The translations under genes and the position numbers were made by a program. This document shows positions 23,546-32,175 of a DNA stretch of 49,780 nt, piece by piece. Source of the stretch: Pseudomonas paralactis (lineage in GTDB: Bacteria; Pseudomonadota; Gammaproteobacteria; Pseudomonadales; Pseudomonadaceae); contig NZ_JYLN01000019.1 of the NCBI RefSeq assembly GCF_001439735.1, positions 1-49,780 of the forward strand, given 5' to 3'. Every line of letters begins with the position of its first letter. Positions within the stretch are counted from its first letter, which is position 1. Below the pieces are notes generated by a model. The model saw only the letters and a list, made by a program, of their open reading frames with translations, did no database searches and had not been told where the DNA came from.

Positions 23546-26236
23546 ATGCCCCTCACTTCGCCTCTGACCAAACCCCTGGCCCCGTCGTGGGCCAATCGCT
23601 TCAAAGAGCAGAGCCTGGAGCGCGGGCGGCGTTACGCACTGGAAAATCGCGTGCGCATCGTCGAGTGCGGCGACAGCACCATCACCGCCAGTTGCGAAGG
23701 CTCGGGCGGCAATGTCTATCGGCAAACCATCTCGTTGCGCGAGTCGGCCAAGGGCCTGTTGATCCTGGTGGACAGCCGCTGTACCTGCCCGGTGCACACC
23801 AACTGCAAACACATCGCGGCGGTGCTGCTCAAGGTCCAGGAAACCCTGGCCTACCCGGCCGCCGCTCAGGATGCGCAACTGCTGGAAAAACTCCAGGCCG
23901 TGCTGGATAACCGCGTGGTCCTGCCGCAAGTGGTCATGGAGGATGTGCGGCCCGTGCCGCGCCTGTGGCTGGCCAGCGTCGAGTTCAGCGCGTTCGAGCC
24001 GCGCAACGGCAAGATGCAGCGCTATATCCAGCACCGTGCGGCGCTGTCGTTCAACTACCTGGGCAATTACGTCAGCGGGCAAAAGAACGCCGACATCATC
24101 GTGCGCCAGGAAACCCAGAGCCTGCGGATCAAGCGCCATCCCGAACTGGAACAAGCCTGTCGCGAACAATTGCGCCTGCTGGGGTTCAAGATCGCTACGC
24201 GCCAGAGCAAGGCCTTGCCTGAAAGCGCCGGCGAGCTGTTTGAGATGGTCAATGACAGCGCCTGGCTGAACTTCACGCTCAACTCATCGCCCACGCTGCG
24301 GGCCGAGGGCTGGGAGCTGCAAATCGATGAAGACTTCGGTTTCGACCTGAGCCCGGTGGACGACTGGTACGCCAGCGTCGATGAAGCGCCCGAGCGTGAC
24401 TGGTTCGACCTGGAGCTGGGCATCATCGTCAATGGCGAACGCCTGAGCCTGCTGCCGATCCTGTTGAACCTGATGCGCTCGCACACCGAGATCCTCAACC
24501 CGGAAAAACTCGCAAGGCGCCGCGATGATGAACTGATCCTGGTGAATATTCCCGGGTTGCCCAATGGCCACGGCCCGCTGCAAGTGGCGCTGCCCTACGG
24601 GCGCTTGAAGCCGGTGCTGGCGACCCTCGGCGAGTTTTACCTGCAGGAAACCGGCACCACGACGTTGCGCCTGGCCAAGGCCGACGCGATTCGGCTCAAC
24701 CCGCTGGAAGACCTGCCATTGCAATGGGAAGGCGGCGATAAGATTCGCAACTTTGCCCAGCGCCTGCGGGATATCAAGGACTTCACCTGCGTAGCGCCCG
24801 AAGGCCTGAACGCGACCTTACGCCCCTACCAACTGGAAGGCTTGAGCTGGATGCAGTCATTGCGCCAGTTGGAAGTGGGCGGGATTCTCGCGGACGACAT
24901 GGGCCTGGGTAAAACCCTGCAAACCCTGGCGCATATTCTTACCGAAAAAATCGCCGGGCGCCTTGATCGACCCTGCATGGTAGTGATGCCCACCAGCCTG
25001 ATCCCGAACTGGCTCGATGAAGCCGCGCACTTCACTCCGCAACTGCGGGTGCAGGCGCTGTACGGCGCAGGGCGCAAGAAACACTTCGCCAACCTGCACG
25101 ACTACGACCTGCTGTTGACCACCTACGCCCTGCTGCCCAAAGACATCGACACCCTCGCCGCCCTGCCCTTGCATGTATTGATTCTGGATGAAGCGCAATA
25201 CATCAAGAACCCTTCCAGCAAGGCCGCCCAGGCCGCGCGCGAGCTGAATGCCCGCCAGCGCCTGTGCCTGAGCGGCACGCCATTGGAAAACCATTTGGGC
25301 GAGCTGTGGTCGCTGTTCCATTTCCTGTTGCCGGGCTGGCTGGGCGACGTGAAGAGCTTCAACCGTGATTACCGCGTGCCGATTGAAAAACGCGCCAGTG
25401 ACGTGCGCTTGCAGCACCTTAACGGTCGGATCAAACCGTTCCTGCTGCGCCGCACCAAGGAACAAGTGGCAACCGAACTGCCACCCAAGACCGAAATTAT
25501 CCACTGGGTCGACCTCAACGAGGCCCAGCGGGACGTGTACGAAACCATGCGCCTGGCCATGGATAAAAAGGTCCGCGACGAGATCACCCGCAAGGGCGTG
25601 GCCCGCAGCCAGATCATCATCCTCGAAGCCCTGCTCAAACTGCGTCAGGTGTGCTGCGACCTGCGCCTGGTCAACGACGCCACACTGCCCGCCCGTGGCA
25701 GCAGCTCGGGCAAGCTCGACAGCCTGATGGACATGCTCGACGAGCTGTTTGCCGAAGGCCGCAGGATTCTGCTGTTCTCACAGTTCACCTCGATGCTGAG
25801 CCTGATCGAAGCCGAACTGAAAAAACGCGGGATTGCCTACGCACTATTGACCGGCCAGACCCGCGACCGGCGCACACCGGTAAAGGATTTCCAGAGCGGC
25901 AAGTTGCAGATCTTTCTGATCAGCTTGAAGGCAGGCGGCGTAGGCTTGAACCTGACCGAAGCGGACACGGTGATTCACTACGACCCCTGGTGGAACCCGG
26001 CCACGGAAAACCAGGCCACCGACCGTGCGTACCGCATCGGGCAGGAAAAGCCGGTGTTCGTGTACAAGATGATTGCCCGCGGCACGGTGGAGGAAAAAAT
26101 CCAGCACCTGCAAAAGGAAAAATCCGACTTGGCGGCGGGTGTGCTGGATGGGCGGACCACGGGGGATTGGCAGTTGGGTAATGAGGATATCGAGGCGCTC
26201 TTCGCACCACTGCCTAATAAGCAAGAGAAGCGCTGA
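23546..26236 (+). CDS. SNF2-family helicase-like ATPase with SWIM zinc finger (copy 1)
   Basis: An 896-residue protein. A SWIM zinc finger lies near the N-terminus (C79-x-C81-x5-C87-x-H89). A middle region of about 300 residues of the kind found in bacterial SNF2 proteins follows. The C-terminal two-lobed motor has ADDMGLGKT (K456), D548-E549 in LDEAQYIKN, SGTPLENHLGELWSLF, LLFSQFTSML, LKAGGVGLNLTEAD and the closing Q-rich block ATDRAYRIGQ. It would translocate on double-stranded DNA and remodel DNA-protein complexes, as RapA does for RNA polymerase. Its target is unknown. It begins 9 bp after csiV, so it is likely co-transcribed with mfd. A paralogue faces it downstream. Confidence 0.92.
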   Translation: MPLTSPLTKPLAPSWANRFKEQSLERGRRYALENRVRIVECGDSTITASCEGSGGNVYRQTISLRESAKGLLILVDSRCTCPVHTNCKHIAAVLLKVQETLAYPAAAQDAQLLEKLQAVLDNRVVLPQVVMEDVRPVPRLWLASVEFSAFEPRNGKMQRYIQHRAALSFNYLGNYVSGQKNADIIVRQETQSLRIKRHPELEQACREQLRLLGFKIATRQSKALPESAGELFEMVNDSAWLNFTLNSSPTLRAEGWELQIDEDFGFDLSPVDDWYASVDEAPERDWFDLELGIIVNGERLSLLPILLNLMRSHTEILNPEKLARRRDDELILVNIPGLPNGHGPLQVALPYGRLKPVLATLGEFYLQETGTTTLRLAKADAIRLNPLEDLPLQWEGGDKIRNFAQRLRDIKDFTCVAPEGLNATLRPYQLEGLSWMQSLRQLEVGGILADDMGLGKTLQTLAHILTEKIAGRLDRPCMVVMPTSLIPNWLDEAAHFTPQLRVQALYGAGRKKHFANLHDYDLLLTTYALLPKDIDTLAALPLHVLILDEAQYIKNPSSKAAQAARELNARQRLCLSGTPLENHLGELWSLFHFLLPGWLGDVKSFNRDYRVPIEKRASDVRLQHLNGRIKPFLLRRTKEQVATELPPKTEIIHWVDLNEAQRDVYETMRLAMDKKVRDEITRKGVARSQIIILEALLKLRQVCCDLRLVNDATLPARGSSSGKLDSLMDMLDELFAEGRRILLFSQFTSMLSLIEAELKKRGIAYALLTGQTRDRRTPVKDFQSGKLQIFLISLKAGGVGLNLTEADTVIHYDPWWNPATENQATDRAYRIGQEKPVFVYKMIARGTVEEKIQHLQKEKSDLAAGVLDGRTTGDWQLGNEDIEALFAPLPNKQEKR

Positions 26237-26249
26237 CTGTTAGATCGCT

Positions 26250-26321
26250 ATCGCAGGCAAGCCAGCTCCCACACTTGAATGTATTCACACATCAAAATGT
26301 GGGAGCTGGCTTGCCTGCGAT
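26250..26321. repeat. REP pair, outward orientation
   Basis: Two cores of the GTGGGAGCTGGCTTGCCTGC family with ATCGCAGG at the outer edges. Most of this pair is repeated at 26553-26608 by the duplication. Confidence 0.92.
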
Positions 26322-26839
26322 GGGCGCGACGCGGTCCTCAGCCAGGCAAAGGCGCAAACAGCGCCTCGATATCCCGTTCCTCCAACTTCCAACCCGCACC
26401 GGCGCCACCTTCCAGCACCCCATCGGCCAATGCCGCCTTCTCCAACTGCAACGCTTGAATCTTCTCCTCGACCGTCCCGCGAGCAATCATCTTGTACACA
26501 AACACCGGTTTATCCTGGCCAATCCGATAAGCCCGGTCGGTGGCCTGGTTTTCTCCCACACTTGAATGTATTCACACATCAAAATGTGGGAGCTGGCTTG
26601 CCTGCGATGGGCGCGACGCGGTCCTCAGCCAGGCAAAGGCGCAAACAGCGCCTCAATATCCCGCTGCTCCAGCTTCCAACCGGCACTGGCGCCCCCTTCC
26701 AACACACCATCAGCCAAGGCCGCCTTTTCCAACTGCAACGCCTGAATCTTCTCCTCGACCGTCCCGCGAGCAATCATCTTGTACACAAACACCGGTTTAT
26801 CCTGGCCAATCCGATAAGCCCGGTCGGTGGCCTGGTTTT
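26266..26839. repeat. 287-bp direct tandem duplication
   Basis: Unit 1 (26266-26552) and unit 2 (26553-26839) are identical except for 13 substitutions, all between about 26368 and 26455 of unit 1. The junction shows 2-4 bp of microhomology. Unit 2 includes the true 3' end of the minus-strand SNF2 gene. Confidence 0.95.
26338..26559 (-). pseudogene. Detached C-terminal fragment of SNF2 gene copy 2
   Basis: The frame encodes about 70 residues from ENQATDRAYRIGQ to the natural end LFAPLPG. That is the last segment of the minus-strand SNF2 protein, made by the 287-bp duplication. It has no SNF2 N-terminal part, and its upstream sequence is REP DNA. Compared with the intact gene it differs by 13 bases but only 2 residues (G for S and E for Q), so the differences are mostly silent. 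It is not expected to be functional. Confidence 0.9.
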
Positions 26840-29800
26840 CTACCGCTGGGTTCCACCAGGGGTCGTAGTGAATCACCGTATCGGCCGCCGTCAGGTTCAA
26901 GCCCGTACCGCCCGCTTTCAGGCTGACCAGGAATAACGGTGTCTTGCCGTCCTGGAAATTTTTGACTGGCGTACGTCGGTCCAGGGTGTCTCCCGTCAGG
27001 ATCGAATACTCAACCCCACGCTGCTTGAGCTCTTCTTCAATCAACGCCAGCATTGAGGTGAACTGCGAGAAGAGCAAAATCCGCCGCCCCTCGCTAAGTA
27101 ACTCTTCCAGCATTTCCATCAAGCTGCCCAGCTTGCCGGTGCCTGACTTGGCAGCCTTGGTCATCGGTGCCGACTTGACCAAGCGCAAGTCACAGCACAC
27201 CTGCCGCAGTTTTAGCAGGGCTTCAAGAATGATGATTTGGCTACGGGCCACGCCATGCCGGCTGATTTCGTCGCGCACCTTTTTGTCCATCGCTACGCGC
27301 ACCGTTTCGTACACATCCCGCTGTGCATCGCTTAGCTCGACCCAGTGCACAATTTCGGATTTGGGCGGTAACTCCGTCGCGACGTGCTCCTTTTTACGGC
27401 GTAACAGGAACGGTTTTATACGCGCGCCGAGGTGCTGCATACGCTGCGCATTACCGTGCTTCTCGATGGGGGTTCGGTAATCACGATTAAAGGTCTTGCT
27501 ATCGCCCAGCCAGCCCGGCAACAGGAAATGAAACAGCGACCACAGCTCGCCAAGGTGGTTTTCCAAAGGCGTACCGCTCAAGCATAAACGCTGATCAGCC
27601 TCCAACTGACGAGCAGCCTGGGCCGCCTTGCTGTTGGGGTTCTTGATATTTTGCGCTTCATCAAGGATCAGTACGCTCCAGCGCTGAGGCTGCAGAACTT
27701 CAAGATCCCGCGGCAACAGTGCATAGGTGGTGAGCACCAGGTCGTAATCGGTCAAACGCGTGAAGTCGGCCTGACGCTGCGCACCGTGCAGCGCGAGGAC
27801 TTTGAGCTGCGGTGTGAAGCGTGCAGCTTCGTCGGTCCAGTTCGGGATCAAGCTGGTGGGCATTACCGCCAGTGCAGGTGCCTGTAAACGGCCAGACTGC
27901 TTTTCGCAGAGTAGATGGGCGAGCGCCTGCAGGGTTTTGCCAAGCCCCATGTCGTCACCCAGAATGCCGCCGACTCCCAGCTCGCGCAGGGTTTGCATCC
28001 AGTTCAGCCCTTCGAGCTGATAGCCACGCAATTCCGCGTTCAGGCCCTGAGGAGCAGGCACATGGACGTGAATGGCATCTTTAAGACGCTTGGCGAAATC
28101 ACGCAGTCGCTCGCCGCCCTGCCAGACCAGGGGCAGCGCATTCAGGTTACTGAGGCGTGCCGCATCCGGCGCTCTGAGGCGCAGTGCATCGCCTTCAGGT
28201 GCACGCAGGTAGAGCTCGCCAAGGGTCGCCATCAGGGGTTTGATACGACCGTAGGGCAGCGCAACTTTGGTAAGAGTGCGGGCTCCCAAACTCACCAACA
28301 CGCGCTCATCATCGTCACGCTCGGCCATGTAGGCAGCGTCAAGCAGCTTGGGTTGACGACGCATCAATTCAAGTACGATGGGCAGCAGGCTGTAACGCTC
28401 GCCATTGACCTCAATGCCCAGCTCAAGGTCGAACCACTCGTGACCGGGCGACTCTTCGATGTCCGCGTACCAGCCGTCAACAGCCTCCACATCGTAATAA
28501 AAACCCGGATGGATGATGACGTCCCACCCTGCTTCACGCAAAACCGGCAGCTCGCTTTCAACAAACGCCAGCCAGGCTTCATCATTGGGTAGATCGAACA
28601 TCTCTCCTGCACTGACAGGCAGCGCGCGGGTTTTGCGATTGGCCGTTTTGAAGCCGATTTTTTTGAGGGTCTTGCGCAGGGCTTTTTCTGCCGCCGGCTT
28701 GCGTTGGATATGTTGGGTTTCGGTGCCGTTGAGAAACAGGATGTCCTCAGTGCCTTTACCGCTGACCAGGCTGGCGTCGTAACGGAAAGCCAAGGCTGCG
28801 CGGTGTTCCAGGATAGGCATCCGCCGATAGTCGACCTGGCTGTACACGTAGGATTCGTCGCTTCCCAAGGTAAGGCATCCTTGAGGCTCCAACGTATCGA
28901 CCACACGCTCGGTCAGCTTGCGCGGCGGTGGAATCACGCTGGAGGCCGCACTGATGCGGTGACTGAATAACGCGACTTGATCAGCAGGAATCATCGGCAA
29001 GGCGCAAAGATGCATGGCCAGATTTTCATCCAGCCCGTGCTCGACCACCCCGATTGACAGGTTATCCATGTCAAGATAATGAAGCGGTTTGAGAGGCAAC
29101 ACTTCCTCCAACTCGCGCCCGTCGCTGATCCAACTGGGAATGTGGTTGCCATCGGGCATCATGGCCCAATCGAAACGCGCGGCACGGGCCGGGCCGGGCT
29201 TAAGCGCCAGCACAGTGCCCTGCTCAAAAAACAGACGTTGGGTTTTCAACGCTAGTTGAAGAATTTCAGCCCCTGGCTCGCCGGCCAGTTGATAACTGTT
29301 GCTATAGGAACCATAAGACCGGCTCAGCAGCAGCAATCGAGCAAGGCGTGTATCCAGCTCATGCATATAGGCTGGAGCACGTCGCAATGTCTCATCAATC
29401 GAATACAGTGGCTTGATATCGCTGTAGTCACCTTTTTTCGTCACGCGCGCCCTATAGACCTCCAGTGACCAGCGCATTGAATAAGGATCGGGGGCGAGTT
29501 GGTACAGCAAACAGGTACCGGTGTTCTTGTGTTGTACCTGATCCACAGGGGCGGGCTTGGGGATATTCTCAAGCCAGTTTTCGAGCTGCGGACTCAGACG
29601 GTCAACCTCCTGCTTTCTTGGTTCGTCCAGCTCGTCATACAGGCCGGTCAACGTAAACAAGGTTGCGGCTGCGTGCTTGCAATTGATTGCCACCGGGCAG
29701 GAACACACACAGCTGAAGCCCGTCCGACGAGATGACGCACCCTCCAGGGTAATCACCAGACTATAGACATTACGGCCAGACCCTTTGCACTGTGCAATCA

Positions 29801-29930
29801 GCCGGTCATGCCCGAACTCTTTTATCTCAAGGCGATTCTCGCCAACATATTCAAACCCACGCTCCAGCGAACGAGGGTCAAAGTAGTCCTGCCAATCCAA
29901 CTCGACGATACGTGCAATCAGGTCATTCAT
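26625..29930 (-). CDS. SNF2-family helicase-like ATPase with SWIM zinc finger (copy 2)
   Basis: An 1101-residue protein with the same layout as the convergent copy 1 but longer by about 200 residues in the middle region. SWIM finger: C76-x-C78-x5-C84-x-H86. Motor motifs: GDDMGLGKTLQAL, LDEAQNIKN, SGTPLENHLGELWSLF, LLFSQFTSML, LKAGGTGLNLTAAD and ATDRAYRIGQ. ATG 29930 (MNDLIARIVELDW) is chosen; a TTG at 29957 is possible. Neither start has a strong ribosome site. The N-terminal half appears less G+C-rich than copy 1, and the motor halves are much more alike than the N-terminal halves. Two TCCTACA heptamers lie just upstream. Target unknown. Confidence 0.92.
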   Translation of the reverse strand: MNDLIARIVELDWQDYFDPRSLERGFEYVGENRLEIKEFGHDRLIAQCKGSGRNVYSLVITLEGASSRRTGFSCVCSCPVAINCKHAAATLFTLTGLYDELDEPRKQEVDRLSPQLENWLENIPKPAPVDQVQHKNTGTCLLYQLAPDPYSMRWSLEVYRARVTKKGDYSDIKPLYSIDETLRRAPAYMHELDTRLARLLLLSRSYGSYSNSYQLAGEPGAEILQLALKTQRLFFEQGTVLALKPGPARAARFDWAMMPDGNHIPSWISDGRELEEVLPLKPLHYLDMDNLSIGVVEHGLDENLAMHLCALPMIPADQVALFSHRISAASSVIPPPRKLTERVVDTLEPQGCLTLGSDESYVYSQVDYRRMPILEHRAALAFRYDASLVSGKGTEDILFLNGTETQHIQRKPAAEKALRKTLKKIGFKTANRKTRALPVSAGEMFDLPNDEAWLAFVESELPVLREAGWDVIIHPGFYYDVEAVDGWYADIEESPGHEWFDLELGIEVNGERYSLLPIVLELMRRQPKLLDAAYMAERDDDERVLVSLGARTLTKVALPYGRIKPLMATLGELYLRAPEGDALRLRAPDAARLSNLNALPLVWQGGERLRDFAKRLKDAIHVHVPAPQGLNAELRGYQLEGLNWMQTLRELGVGGILGDDMGLGKTLQALAHLLCEKQSGRLQAPALAVMPTSLIPNWTDEAARFTPQLKVLALHGAQRQADFTRLTDYDLVLTTYALLPRDLEVLQPQRWSVLILDEAQNIKNPNSKAAQAARQLEADQRLCLSGTPLENHLGELWSLFHFLLPGWLGDSKTFNRDYRTPIEKHGNAQRMQHLGARIKPFLLRRKKEHVATELPPKSEIVHWVELSDAQRDVYETVRVAMDKKVRDEISRHGVARSQIIILEALLKLRQVCCDLRLVKSAPMTKAAKSGTGKLGSLMEMLEELLSEGRRILLFSQFTSMLALIEEELKQRGVEYSILTGDTLDRRTPVKNFQDGKTPLFLVSLKAGGTGLNLTAADTVIHYDPWWNPAVENQATDRAYRIGQDKPVFVYKMIARGTVEEKIQALQLEKAALADGVLEGGASAGWKLEQRDIEALFAPLPG

Positions 29931-30058
29931 GGAGCAGAACTCTACAGCGGTCAGCAATGGGATTTAAAGCAGGGCAAGTCCTACAATTGGGTAAGAGACC
30001 GCTACAGCCACATTAAGACGTTTCCTACATCAAGCCTGTTTAACAGCACGGGCGACGT

Positions 30059-31069
30059 TTATTCAATCAGTTGCGCGTCTCGCAACGCAGTAAGCGCTGT
30101 CAGCCAACGCGGATCCTGTTTGTAATCAGTCGACGCAACCGCCTGCCCACGCATACGCGCAATCCGCGCCGACGGTGTGACCTTCATTCGCTGCGCGGCG
30201 GTGAGCGCCAGCTCGGCAGCCGCACGGTCATTGCACACCAGCCCCATGTCACAGCCCGCGGTCAGCGCCGCCTCGATCCGACTGGCCGCATCGCCGACCA
30301 CATGGGCGCCGGCCATGGACAGGTCATCGCTGAAGATCACCCCGTCGAACTGCAATTCACCGCGCAGAATGTCCTGTAACCAGCGGCGCGAGAAGCCGGC
30401 GGGCTGGCTGTCGACCTGCGGGTAGATCACATGCGCAGGCATTACTGCGGCCAGTTGCTTGCTCAAGCGTGCGAAAGGCACCAGATCATTGGCGCGAATC
30501 TGTTCCAGGCTGCGCTCGTCATTGGGAATCGCGACATGGGAATCAGCCTCGGCCCAACCGTGACCCGGGAAATGCTTGCCGGTGGCGGCCATGCCGGCGC
30601 TGTTCATGCCGCGGATAAAGGCACCGGCCAGTATGGCGGCGCGTTCGGGGTCGCCTTCGAAGGAACGGGTGCCGACCACGGCGCTGCGCTGGTAATCCAG
30701 GTCCAGCACCGGGGCAAAACTCAGGTCAAGGCCCACGGCCAGGACTTCGGTGGCCATGATCCAGCCGCACTGTTCAGCCAGGTATTCGGCATTGGGGTTA
30801 TCGGCCAATGCGCGCATGGCCGGCAGGCGCACGAAGCCCTGGCGCAGGCGCTGTACGCGGCCGCCTTCCTGGTCGACCGCCAGCAGCAGGTCGGGGCGCA
30901 CCGCACGGATCGCCGCACTCAGCTCGCGAACCTGGCGTGGGTGCTCGATATTGCGCGCAAAAATAATCAGGCCGCCCACTTCCGGTTGGCGCAACAGGTG
31001 ACGATCCTCGGCCGTCAGCCAGGTACCGGCAACGTCGACCATCAAAGAACCTTGCAGGGCAGCAGTCAT
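30059..31069 (-). CDS. nagZ: Beta-N-acetylhexosaminidase NagZ
   Basis: A 336-residue cytosolic GH3 enzyme. It removes GlcNAc from 1,6-anhydro-muropeptides in cell-wall recycling, producing the signals that control AmpR/AmpC. It has LLAVDQEGGRVQRL, the NagZ motif KHFPGHG (165-171), the D-S-H loop with catalytic H178 and nucleophile D248 in FSDDLSMAGA. Length is as in E. coli (341). AAGGAAG precedes ATG 31069. It is downstream of psrA on the same strand, separated by a strong 46-bp hairpin. Confidence 0.97.
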   Translation of the reverse strand: MTAALQGSLMVDVAGTWLTAEDRHLLRQPEVGGLIIFARNIEHPRQVRELSAAIRAVRPDLLLAVDQEGGRVQRLRQGFVRLPAMRALADNPNAEYLAEQCGWIMATEVLAVGLDLSFAPVLDLDYQRSAVVGTRSFEGDPERAAILAGAFIRGMNSAGMAATGKHFPGHGWAEADSHVAIPNDERSLEQIRANDLVPFARLSKQLAAVMPAHVIYPQVDSQPAGFSRRWLQDILRGELQFDGVIFSDDLSMAGAHVVGDAASRIEAALTAGCDMGLVCNDRAAAELALTAAQRMKVTPSARIARMRGQAVASTDYKQDPRWLTALTALRDAQLIE

Positions 31070-31090
31070 AAACCTTCCTTAAATAACGCA

Positions 31091-31136
31091 CACAACCCGT
31101 CGCGCTGACCTGACACGGTCAGCACGACGGGTTGTG
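31091..31136. terminator. Long hairpin between psrA and nagZ
   Basis: CACAACCCGTCG … CGACGGGTTGTG, with an inner CTGACC/GGTCAG, forms an almost perfect 46-bp palindrome. On the psrA strand it is followed by GCGTTATTT, a weak T-tract. It may stop psrA transcripts or act as a protein site. Confidence 0.6.
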
Positions 31137-31204
31137 AGTAAATAGCTGAAATCGGCATGGCGGCTAGCTTAGCGGATGCAAGCGGCCACGCACACCCGGG
31201 ACGG

Positions 31205-31912
31205 TCAAACCTTGGCGGCGACCGGTGCGGTTTTGCTGCGGGGGCGCAGTTGAGCGGCGGCCATGGTCGAGTCGGTGACGCCGGTCTCGGCGCGCATACC
31301 GGCGGCGAGGAACGGCACCATCAAGCGCATCACCTGTTCGATCGAGGTGTTCACGCCAAAATCGGTCTCGGCTATCGCCCGCAACGCCTTGATCCCGGAC
31401 ATGCTGAACGCCGCCGCGCCGAGCATGAAATGCACACGCCAGAACAATTCGATAGGCGGAATACGTGGGGCCGCTTCATTGACCAGTAACATATAGCGAC
31501 GAAACACTTTGCCGTACATGTCTTCCAGGTAACGGCGCAGGTGTCCCTGGCTCTGGCTGAACGCCAGGCCCAGCAGGCGCATGAAGATAGACAGGTCATT
31601 GCCGCTGCGTGGCTGCACCACCAGCGCCTGCTCAACCAGAATTTCCAGCAGCTCTTCAAGGCTCGGCTTGTGATCGGCCTTGGCCTGGCGGCGCTCCAAT
31701 TCACGGTCGAGACTGGCACAGAATGGCCCCAGGAAGCGGGAAAACACCGCCTGAATCAGGGCTTTTTTCGAGCCGAAATGATAGTTCACAGCAGCGAGGT
31801 TGACCCCAGCCTTGCTGGTGATCAGCCGCAATGAAGTTTCAGCAAATCCTTTTTCCGCGAACAATTGCTCGGCAGCATCGAGAATGCGTTCAACGGTTTC
31901 CGACTGGGCCAT
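31205..31912 (-). CDS. psrA: TetR-family fatty-acid regulator PsrA
   Basis: A 235-residue repressor/activator. The N-terminal TetR helix-turn-helix is SLRLITSKAGVNLAAVNYHFGSKKALI (about 30-55, given in part) and a ligand-binding domain follows. In P. aeruginosa, PsrA senses long-chain fatty acids, represses its own gene and fadBA5, and activates rpoS. ATG 31912 (MAQSETVERIL) is chosen over an upstream in-frame start because homologues start there. A double palindromic operator lies just upstream. It is divergent from lexA. A fadBA operon, a possible target, is 7.4 kb away. Confidence 0.94.
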   Translation of the reverse strand: MAQSETVERILDAAEQLFAEKGFAETSLRLITSKAGVNLAAVNYHFGSKKALIQAVFSRFLGPFCASLDRELERRQAKADHKPSLEELLEILVEQALVVQPRSGNDLSIFMRLLGLAFSQSQGHLRRYLEDMYGKVFRRYMLLVNEAAPRIPPIELFWRVHFMLGAAAFSMSGIKALRAIAETDFGVNTSIEQVMRLMVPFLAAGMRAETGVTDSTMAAAQLRPRSKTAPVAAKV

Positions 31913-31927
31913 GGCTACTCCGCCTGA

Positions 31928-31954
31928 CAAACACTTGTTTGAAACATACGTTTC
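31928..31954. promoter_or_regulatory. psrA: PsrA autoregulatory operator (two palindromes)
   Basis: CAAAC-N4-GTTTG (31928-31941) abuts GAAAC-N4-GTTTC (31941-31954), sharing one base. Both match the known PsrA consensus (G/C)AAAC-N(2-4)-GTTT(G/C). They lie 16 bp upstream of the psrA start. Confidence 0.85.
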
Positions 31955-32130
31955 AGAGTGTGTCTTGTCAAGCCTGCGGGTTCGCTTTGCGGCCAGGCAG
32001 TCACTCTTTTCATCCCTATTTAATCACATCCCTTCTGCCGTGTAGGCAACGCCCTATCTACGTTGTAGGAAGGGCGCCGCATGACCGTCCAGCGGAGTCG
32101 CGCAAATGGGTGATTGCCAAGCGCAGTTCA

Positions 32131-32146
32131 CTGTATATAATCCCAG
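32131..32146. promoter_or_regulatory. lexA: LexA (SOS) box 1
   Basis: CTGTATATAATCCCAG matches the CTGT-N8-ACAG box with one mismatch at the right end. It lies 30 bp before the lexA start. Confidence 0.75.
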
Positions 32147-32149
32147 TCA

Positions 32150-32165
32150 CTGTATAAAAAGACAG
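32150..32165. promoter_or_regulatory. lexA: LexA (SOS) box 2
   Basis: CTGTATAAAAAGACAG is a perfect CTGT-N8-ACAG box, 3 bp after box 1 and 10 bp before the lexA start codon. The pair gives autoregulation of lexA–sulA. Confidence 0.93.
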
Positions 32166-32175
32166 AGCGATCAAC

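Larger units (their letters stand above)
26237..26624. other. Repeat-filled gap between convergent SNF2 genes
   Basis: This 388-bp region is made of a REP pair, a broken copy of the end of the minus-strand SNF2 gene and a second partial REP pair. The whole arises from a 287-bp tandem duplication (units 26266-26552 and 26553-26839). Confidence 0.95.
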
